Made by a program: the position numbers and the translations under genes. 19,556 nucleotides of DNA, taken from contig JACRCA010000157.1 in NCBI GenBank assembly GCA_016234425.1, positions 1 to 19,556 of the forward strand. The letters are read 5' to 3'. Source of the stretch: Deltaproteobacteria bacterium. GTDB taxonomy: Bacteria > Desulfobacterota > SM23-61. Position 1 is the stretch's first letter. The number at the start of each line of letters is the position of its first letter. The notes under the pieces were generated by a model, which did not search any database, had not been told where the DNA came from, and saw only the letters and a program-made list of their open reading frames with translations. Shown one piece after another: positions 13,691-19,556 of this stretch.

Positions 13691-14605
13691 ATGTTATTCC
13701 AGACTACGGTTTTGCATAAAGTCAGCTGCTCTGGAATCGGTTTGCATAGTGGAATACCATGCAAATTAACCGTCCATCCTGCCGCCCCCGATCGGGGGAT
13801 TTTTTTTGTCCGCCAAGATCTGCCGAAGAAAGTAAAGATTAGAGCGCACATCGATAACGTGGTCGAGTCCACTCTGGCAACCACCCTGGGCCAGGAGGGG
13901 GTGAAAGTTTCGACCGTAGAGCACCTTATGGCAGCTTTCGCGGGATTGGGAATCGATAATGCTGAGGTGGAACTGGATGGCCCAGAAGTGCCCATCATGG
14001 ATGGAAGCTCAGAGCCCTTTCATAGACTTCTGAAAAAAGCCGGCATTCGGATTCAGGGTAAAGTCAAGAAATTTGTGATCATCAAACGGCCTGTCACCGT
14101 GGCCGATGGGGATCGACAGGCGATGCTCTTACCCAGCAATGACTTCAAAATTTCTTACACCATTGATTTTCGGCATCCTCTCATTTCTAACCAGTACTAC
14201 CTCATCCAGATTTCCAACGGAAACTTCGAAAGAGAAATTTGCCCGGCACGGACTTTTGGATTTCTAAAAGATTACGAAATGTTAAAAGCCAGGGGGTTTG
14301 CCCGCGGAGGGTCGCTGGAAAACGCCGTAGTGATCGACCAAAACAAAGTAATCAATGAAGGAGGGCTGCGATTCTCAGACGAATTTGTCCGGCATAAAAT
14401 CTTGGATTCGATGGGAGACCTCTGGTTGCTGGGCGCGCAGGTGATCGGCCATTTTATCGGGTATAAATCCGGTCACACTCTTAACCATAAGTTAATCCAC
14501 AGACTTCTTGCCCACAAGGATTGGTGGGAACTTCTTGAATTTTCGAGTGAGGAAGAGTTCCGCAAACTGCAGATAACCCCTCCCACCCACGATTTTTTAA
14601 GCTGA
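13691..14605 (+). CDS. lpxC: UDP-3-O-acyl-N-acetylglucosamine deacetylase
   Basis: A 304-residue LpxC, the zinc deacetylase of the committed step of lipid A synthesis in the cytoplasm. Motifs: HKVSCSGIGLHSG (9-21), STVEHLMAAFAGLGIDNAEV (74-93) with Glu77 and zinc ligand His78, DEFVRHKILDSMGDLWLLG (230-248) with zinc ligands His235 and Asp239, and KSGHTLNHKL (259-268) with catalytic His262. Length is typical and all catalytic residues are present. ATG 13691 has AAGGAG eight bases upstream. A sigma-54 promoter lies 44 bases ahead, which is unusual for this gene. A small hairpin and 192 bases separate it from ntrY. Confidence 0.97.
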   Translation: MLFQTTVLHKVSCSGIGLHSGIPCKLTVHPAAPDRGIFFVRQDLPKKVKIRAHIDNVVESTLATTLGQEGVKVSTVEHLMAAFAGLGIDNAEVELDGPEVPIMDGSSEPFHRLLKKAGIRIQGKVKKFVIIKRPVTVADGDRQAMLLPSNDFKISYTIDFRHPLISNQYYLIQISNGNFEREICPARTFGFLKDYEMLKARGFARGGSLENAVVIDQNKVINEGGLRFSDEFVRHKILDSMGDLWLLGAQVIGHFIGYKSGHTLNHKLIHRLLAHKDWWELLEFSSEEEFRKLQITPPTHDFLS

Positions 14606-14648
14606 AGGCCTTTAGGATCATTCTGGCCAGGAAGGTTTGGCATCTTCC

Positions 14649-14664
14649 AGGGGAATTCTCCCCT
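14649..14664. terminator. Short hairpin downstream of lpxC
   Basis: AGGGGA (14649-14654) and TCCCCT (14659-14664) form a perfect 6-base stem with loop ATTC. Only TT follows, so it is at best a weak or processing-type 3' end. Confidence 0.35.
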
Positions 14665-14797
14665 TTCCAGGCATGGTCTTTTATAATTCCAGGCAAATCC
14701 AAATCATCATTGCCTTTTTCTGCTTTGTCGTTTAAGATATTTAAGTCCCTCGAGAAGGCCTCAAGAAGGGAGAGCGCGAAAAGAGGGGGAAGTCTGG

Positions 14798-17050
14798 GTG
14801 AACCCTAAGAAGATAGGGGAGCAGGAGAAGAGCAAAGAGCAGAGACGCCGTCGGCGGGAAATGATCATTATCTTCGCCCTCCTGGGTCTGATCGGGCTTT
14901 TCTTCTACTTTCAGACGCATGTTTCCAAATGGGGCGATCAGATTCCTATCGCCAGCAATATTCTGGTCATCTCCCTGATCGGCCTGAACATCCTTCTTCT
15001 CCTCCTTTTGGTTTTCCTCATCCTGCGCAATGTAGTGAAGCTGGTCTTTGAAAGAAAGAGGAGGGTCTTAGGGTCGAAGCTTAGGATCAAACTGGTATTG
15101 GCCTTCATCGCCCTTTCCCTTGTGCCCACCATCCTTCTCTTCTTCATCTCCACTCAGTTCATCACCAGCAGCATCGAAACTTGGTTCAACATTCAAGTGG
15201 AAGGGTCGTTGCAGGAATCTCTGGTGGTGGCCCAGCTTTATTACCAAAATACTTCCAACAGCGCCCTCCATTATGGCCGGCAGATCAGTCAAGGGTTAAT
15301 GCAGCGGGGGTCGATGGATAAATACGACCAGGCTCTGCTCTCCGATTTTCTAAGAACCAAGCGGGCGGAATACAACCTGGGAGCTGTGGAGATTATCTCC
15401 AAGCAAGAGGGGATGCCCCTCGTCGTATACGGGCCCAATCTTCCTTCAGTGAGCCTTCCTCCCTTAGAGTCGAAGATTCTCCAGGAAACCTTCCGGGGCA
15501 AGGAGACCACCAAGATCCAATCGTTGGGGCAAGGGGATCTTATCCGCGGGCTTGTGCCCATTTTTTCTCCCCAGAACCCGCGGGAGGTCAGCGCAGTATT
15601 GGTGGTGAATTATTTTATACCCCAAAGTTTAGTCTCTCGAGTTACGGAAATTTCCACTGCCTTCGAAGAGTATAAGCAGCAGAGGATGCTCAAGAATCCC
15701 ATAAAATTCAGCTACCTGATTACCCTCTCGCTTGTTACCCTATTGATTATTTTTTCAGCGACCTGGTTCGGCCTTTACCTGGCTAAAGGAATCACCGAGC
15801 CGATCCAGAAGCTGGCCGAGGGGACGCAGAAGATCATCAAGGGGAACCTGGATTTCCAGATCGGTAAAACTTCTGAGGATGAGTTCGGGACTCTCGTGGA
15901 TTCTTTTAACCAAATGACCAAGGATTTGAAGGGCAGCAAAAGCCAGGTGGAGAAGGCTCATGCGGAGTTAAGCAGAAGCAACATCGAGTTAGAACAGAGG
16001 CGGCGGTATATGGAAATTGTCCTGCGAGATGTAGGCGCAGGGGTCATCTCCATCGATGCCGAAGGGAAGATCCGGACGATCAATAAATCTGCTGAGAAAA
16101 TCCTGGGCATCCACCCGGAGAAGGTGCTGGGGAAAGCCTATCATGAGGTCCTTAGGCCCGAGCACCTGGGGTTGGCGGAAGAGCTGGTCAAGGCGGTTGA
16201 TCAGGCGGAGAATCATTCCATCACTCGGGAGATGAAGCTCAGTATTCGCCACGAGACCCTCACCCTGCTGGTGAAAGTTGCCCTCCTGCGCGATGAGGAT
16301 AATCACTACTTGGGTCTGGTGGTTGTTTTGGACGATCTGACTCAGTTGCAGAAAGCTCAACGGGTGGCCGCCTGGCGCGAAGTGGCTCGCCGGATTGCCC
16401 ACGAGATCAAGAATCCTTTGACGCCCATCCAGCTTTCCGCCCAGCGCCTGCGCAAACGATACCTGAGCCAGTTTGCCCAAGATGGGGCGGTCTTCGATGA
16501 TTCCACCAAAACCATCATCACCCAAGTGGAGGAATTGAAAAACCTGGTCAATGAATTCTCCAACTTCGCCCGTATGCCGGCGGCCACTCCGGCCCTGAAT
16601 AATCTGAACGAGATTATCCGGGAGGCCATGGTGCTATATGAAGAGGGGCATAAGCAGATTCGCTTCTCCTTCGATCCCGATGAGAGAATCCCTGTTTTCA
16701 ATCTGGATAAAGAGCAGATGAAAAGGGTGGTAGTAAACCTGCTGGAGAATGCCGTGGCCGCCGTGGACGCGGTAGCTGGAGAATCCCGAGACGGGCAGAT
16801 TAGCGTGGAGACTCGGTTCGACCCGTTAATGAACATGGCTCGGGTGGAAGTGGCGGACAATGGATGCGGCGTATCCCTCGAAGATAAGCCTTTGCTTTTC
16901 GAGCCCTACTTTTCCACCAAAGCCTCAGGCACTGGCCTGGGTTTAGCCATCGTGAATACGATCATCTCCGATCACGGGGGTTACATTCGGGTGAAAGATA
17001 ATGTTCCTCGAGGAACCCGGTTTATCATCGAGTTACCCATCAAGAAATGA
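14798..17050 (+). CDS. ntrY: NtrY-type membrane sensor histidine kinase
   Basis: A 750-residue kinase with the NtrY layout. It has a basic N-terminus, membrane segments at about 22-40, 53-77, 97-120 and 303-328, an extracytoplasmic domain (about 121-300), a HAMP domain (329-382), a coiled linker (about 383-405), a PAS domain (about 405-510), the HisKA box RIAHEIKNPLTP with phospho-acceptor His535, and an ATPase domain with NLLENAVAA (647-655), DNGCG (687-691) and GTGLGLAIV (711-719). The start is GTG 14798, with AGGGGGA nine bases upstream and codons from there reading into the basic N-terminus. The partner response regulator follows by 30 bases. The signal it senses is unknown. NtrYX pairs elsewhere respond to nitrogen, redox or envelope conditions. 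Confidence 0.92.
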   Translation: MNPKKIGEQEKSKEQRRRRREMIIIFALLGLIGLFFYFQTHVSKWGDQIPIASNILVISLIGLNILLLLLLVFLILRNVVKLVFERKRRVLGSKLRIKLVLAFIALSLVPTILLFFISTQFITSSIETWFNIQVEGSLQESLVVAQLYYQNTSNSALHYGRQISQGLMQRGSMDKYDQALLSDFLRTKRAEYNLGAVEIISKQEGMPLVVYGPNLPSVSLPPLESKILQETFRGKETTKIQSLGQGDLIRGLVPIFSPQNPREVSAVLVVNYFIPQSLVSRVTEISTAFEEYKQQRMLKNPIKFSYLITLSLVTLLIIFSATWFGLYLAKGITEPIQKLAEGTQKIIKGNLDFQIGKTSEDEFGTLVDSFNQMTKDLKGSKSQVEKAHAELSRSNIELEQRRRYMEIVLRDVGAGVISIDAEGKIRTINKSAEKILGIHPEKVLGKAYHEVLRPEHLGLAEELVKAVDQAENHSITREMKLSIRHETLTLLVKVALLRDEDNHYLGLVVVLDDLTQLQKAQRVAAWREVARRIAHEIKNPLTPIQLSAQRLRKRYLSQFAQDGAVFDDSTKTIITQVEELKNLVNEFSNFARMPAATPALNNLNEIIREAMVLYEEGHKQIRFSFDPDERIPVFNLDKEQMKRVVVNLLENAVAAVDAVAGESRDGQISVETRFDPLMNMARVEVADNGCGVSLEDKPLLFEPYFSTKASGTGLGLAIVNTIISDHGGYIRVKDNVPRGTRFIIELPIKK

Positions 17051-17080
17051 ACCGCGGATAAGGAAGCGGGAATCATTCGC

Positions 17081-18448
17081 ATGGCGAAGCAAATCTTAGT
17101 GGTGGATGACGAAGAACGCATTCGGCAGTCGTTGCATGGCATCCTCAAAGATGAAGGATATGAGGTGCTAGAGGCCAAGGATGGGGTCCAGGCCTTAAAA
17201 CAGATTGAGAGTGATCCGCCTGATTTGGTGCTTTTGGACATCTGGATGCCAGGAATGGACGGGATGGAGGTCTTGGAGCGGATCAAAGGCCCAACCCCCA
17301 ACCTTCCGGTAATCATGATCTCCGGTCATGCCAACATCGAGTTAGCGGTAAAAGCCACGAAGTTAGGAGCCTACGATTTCGTCGAGAAACCCCTATCCCT
17401 GGAGAAAGTCCTCCTGACGGTAAACAATGCTCTGTCCTTTTCCAAGCTGGAGCAAGAGAACCGGGCCTTGCGGCAGCAGATCCAGGGGAAGTATGAGATG
17501 GTGGGAGATTCACCGGAAATCCAGCACCTCAAAGAGCAAATCAAGATCGTAGCTCCGACGAACGGATGGGTACTTATCACTGGAGAGAACGGCACGGGGA
17601 AAGAGTTAGTGGCCCGGGAGATTCACCAACTGAGTCTGAGGGCCGATAAGCCTTTTGTAGAGGTCAACTGTGCGGCTATCCCCGAGGAGCTGATCGAGAG
17701 CGAACTCTTCGGCCATGAAAAGGGTTCTTTCACCGGCGCCCTGAGCAAGCGGAGGGGAAAGTTTGATTTAGCCAATGAAGGCACTATCTTCCTGGATGAA
17801 ATTGCTGACATGAGCTTCAAGACTCAGGCCAAAATCCTGCGTATCCTCCAGGAGCAGAAATTCGAGCGGGTGGGTGGGGCGGAGATGACCTTCGTAGATG
17901 TGCGGGTGATCGCCGCCACCAACCGTAACCTCCAGGAAGAGATGCAGAAGGGTCGGTTTCGCGAAGATCTTTACTACCGGCTGAATGTCATTCCTTTGGC
18001 GGTTCCGCCGCTGAGGGAACGAAAAACCGACATCCCCATTTTAGTGGAGCATTTCATCGCCGACTTCTGCCTGGAAAATCATAAAGAGTTGAAAAGAATC
18101 TCGCCGGAAGCCATGGACCTGCTGATCTCCTATCTCTGGCCAGGAAATGTGCGAGAATTGAAGAACGTGGTCGAGCGCATGGTAATCATGACCCGCGGCG
18201 GTATGATTGAAGCCAAGGACGTTCCCGACCCCGTGCGGGAGCAGCGCAGGGCCCAGCCGGAGTTCTCTTTTTTGGAGTATAATTTGCTGAAGGATGCCCG
18301 GAGAGAATTTGAAAAGCGGTTCATCAGGAAAAAGCTCCTGGAGAATGGAGAGAACATTTCCAAGACCGCCGAGGTCATCGGGATCGAGCGGAGCAACCTG
18401 CATCGGAAGATCAAGAGTTATGGCATCGAGTTCAAAAAGGAGGCTTAA
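17081..18448 (+). CDS. ntrX: NtrX-type sigma-54-dependent response regulator
   Basis: A 455-residue activator. The receiver domain (4-120) has Asp10, the phosphorylated Asp53 (LLDIWMPGMDG) and Lys103. The AAA+ domain has Walker A GENGTGKE (168-175), the sigma-54 contact loop GSFTGA (215-220, a common variant of GAFTGA), Walker B TIFLDE (235-240) and arginine-finger region GRFREDLYYRL (291-301). The C-terminal Fis-type helix-turn-helix (about 423-446) has NISKTAEVIGIERSNLHRKI. The spacer pattern KTQAKILRILQEQKFERVGG is typical of NtrX. It needs RpoN, and the sigma-54 promoter upstream of lpxC is an obvious candidate target. It is the likely partner of the adjacent kinase. Confidence 0.93.
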   Translation: MAKQILVVDDEERIRQSLHGILKDEGYEVLEAKDGVQALKQIESDPPDLVLLDIWMPGMDGMEVLERIKGPTPNLPVIMISGHANIELAVKATKLGAYDFVEKPLSLEKVLLTVNNALSFSKLEQENRALRQQIQGKYEMVGDSPEIQHLKEQIKIVAPTNGWVLITGENGTGKELVAREIHQLSLRADKPFVEVNCAAIPEELIESELFGHEKGSFTGALSKRRGKFDLANEGTIFLDEIADMSFKTQAKILRILQEQKFERVGGAEMTFVDVRVIAATNRNLQEEMQKGRFREDLYYRLNVIPLAVPPLRERKTDIPILVEHFIADFCLENHKELKRISPEAMDLLISYLWPGNVRELKNVVERMVIMTRGGMIEAKDVPDPVREQRRAQPEFSFLEYNLLKDARREFEKRFIRKKLLENGENISKTAEVIGIERSNLHRKIKSYGIEFKKEA

Positions 18449-18465
18449 AAAAGCCAGGTGGAAAC

Positions 18466-19443
18466 ATGAAGCCTGAGGTTCTGGTGACCAGAAAAATTCT
18501 CGAAAGACCTTTGAACCTGCTTAAAGAAAAGGCCGAGGTAACCGTACATTTAGAAGACCGGGCGATGACCCCGGAGGAAATAGTCGCCCAGCTTCCGGCA
18601 AAAATCGCTTTGCTTTCCATGGGGGGAGATCCGATTTCGGCCAAGATCCTGGAATCGGGGAAGAGTTTGAAAATCGTGGCCAATTATGCCGTTGGCTTTA
18701 ACAACATCGATTTGGGCACGGCGACCTGTTTGCAGATCGCCGTGACAAACACTCCCGATGTGCTTACGGATACGACGGCGGACCTCACCTTGGCCTTGAT
18801 CTTGGGAGTTGCCCGGCGCATAGCCGAGTGTGACCGCTTCGTGCGGGCGGGCCGATGGAAAGAGTGGAAGCCTGCTCTTCTTCTGGGGAGCGATGTCCAT
18901 GGCAAAACCCTGGGAATTATCGGGCTGGGGAGGATTGGATCAGCCGTCGCCCAGCGAGCTTTGGGTTTCAACATGAAAGTTCTATACACCGATGTTCGGC
19001 CAGCCGATCGAAGCATGGAAGAGCGGTGCCGAGCTAAATTTGTTTCCTGGGAAGAACTCCTCACGGAATCGGACTTCGTCACGTTGCATGTCCCTTTGAC
19101 TCCTGAGACGACCCACCTGATTGGCCAAGAAGAGTTGCGCATGATGAAGAGGAGTGCCTTCCTGATCAACGCTTCCCGGGGACCGGTGGTGGAAGAGAAA
19201 GCTCTGGTCGAAGCCTTAAGGTCAGGGATAATCGCCGGGGCGGGGCTCGACGTTTTCGAGGATGAGCCGCGGGTAAATCCCGAACTCCTTCACCTGGAGA
19301 ATATTTTGCTTCTTCCCCACATTGGCAGCGCCACCTTCGAGACGAGGGAAAAGATGGGCCTCGTCGCGGTAAATAACATACTCGCAGTCCTCCGGGGAGA
19401 GATCCCCCCCAACATCCTCAACCCTGAGATTTACCGGAAGTAA
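18466..19443 (+). CDS. D-2-hydroxyacid dehydrogenase (glyoxylate/hydroxypyruvate reductase-like)
   Basis: A 325-residue NAD(P)-dependent D-2-hydroxyacid dehydrogenase. The N-terminal substrate domain contains VANYAVGFNNID (71-82), as in glyoxylate reductases. The Rossmann motif is GKTLGIIGLGRIGSAV (146-161). The catalytic triad residues are Arg238 (NASRGPVV), Glu267 (DVFEDEPRV) and His285 (LLLPHIGSAT). There is no ACT domain, so it is not a long-form serine pathway phosphoglycerate dehydrogenase. An AGGTGG site lies before ATG 18466, only 17 bases after ntrX, so it is co-transcribed with the two-component genes. Glyoxylate, hydroxypyruvate or another short 2-oxoacid are all possible substrates. 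Confidence 0.9.
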   Translation: MKPEVLVTRKILERPLNLLKEKAEVTVHLEDRAMTPEEIVAQLPAKIALLSMGGDPISAKILESGKSLKIVANYAVGFNNIDLGTATCLQIAVTNTPDVLTDTTADLTLALILGVARRIAECDRFVRAGRWKEWKPALLLGSDVHGKTLGIIGLGRIGSAVAQRALGFNMKVLYTDVRPADRSMEERCRAKFVSWEELLTESDFVTLHVPLTPETTHLIGQEELRMMKRSAFLINASRGPVVEEKALVEALRSGIIAGAGLDVFEDEPRVNPELLHLENILLLPHIGSATFETREKMGLVAVNNILAVLRGEIPPNILNPEIYRK

Positions 19444-19556
19444 AACAGCCCCAGAGCCCACAGAGTTCCCAGAGTAAGAAAAACAAAGATCAGCGAAAGA
19501 TATAAGAAAACCCTGATCGGCCTATTGAGGTTCGATTTTTGTTTTTCCTTTCTTCG
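19431..19556 (-). CDS. Possible C-terminus of a membrane protein (partial, start beyond window)
   Basis: A minus-strand frame is open from the right edge to TAA at 19431-19433 (41 residues). It has a basic stretch (RRKEKQKSNLNRPIR) followed by a hydrophobic segment (VFLYLSLIFVFLTLGTLW, then ALGLFYFR). That looks like one membrane helix with a positive cytoplasmic flank, ending right after the helix. Its end overlaps the dehydrogenase gene tail-to-tail by 13 bases. A short complete protein starting just outside the window, or chance composition, are alternatives. Confidence 0.4.
   Translation of the reverse strand, partial: RRKEKQKSNLNRPIRVFLYLSLIFVFLTLGTLWALGLFYFR

Overview
The window looks like chromosomal DNA from an anaerobic Gram-negative bacterium, most likely a deltaproteobacterium (Desulfobacterota, for example a syntroph or sulfate-reducer relative). 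The reasons are lpxC (lipid A), a sigma-54 type NtrY/NtrX pair, a four-subunit 2-oxoacid:ferredoxin oxidoreductase, an oxygen-sensitive 4-hydroxybutyryl-CoA-dehydratase-type enzyme, and Fe-S flavoproteins. This assignment is inferred from gene content only. I saw no rRNA, tRNA, CRISPR array or transposase gene.

Left end (1-1176): a lipoprotein gene runs off the edge on the minus strand. Next comes an AT-rich stretch with a possible small inverted-repeat element containing a terminator-like hairpin, then a frameshifted gene of unknown family.

Metabolic block (1177-12385): an M42 metallopeptidase on the minus strand diverges from a korA-korB-korD-korC operon. A 4-hydroxybutyryl-CoA dehydratase-like gene follows with all four Fe-S ligand residues but a changed neighbouring residue. 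An orphan TctC-type solute-binding protein comes next, with gene debris on both sides: a C-terminal scrap of a short-chain dehydrogenase before it and a C-terminal scrap resembling an NDP-forming acyl-CoA ligase after it. On the minus strand is a two-gene operon of an AprA/fumarate-reductase-like flavoprotein and a GltD-like Fe-S/FAD oxidoreductase. It diverges from a MaoC-type hydratase across a control region with a good promoter and a perfect palindrome. Together these genes suggest ferredoxin-linked oxidation of 2-oxoacids and interconversion of CoA thioesters, but the exact substrate cannot be read from the sequence.

Envelope and regulation block (12433-19443, plus strand): a RodZ-like HTH membrane protein with no normal start codon, a DUF2905 membrane protein, lpxC behind a near-consensus sigma-54 promoter, ntrY, ntrX (a sigma-54 activator) and a D-2-hydroxyacid dehydrogenase. 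A sigma-54 promoter in front of lpxC beside a sigma-54 activator suggests local control of lipid A synthesis. At the right edge, the end of a small membrane protein may be encoded on the minus strand.

Several starts were moved from the longest open frame because of ribosome-binding sites: M42 peptidase, korB, tctC, the GltD-like gene, the AprA-like flavoprotein and the RodZ-like gene.
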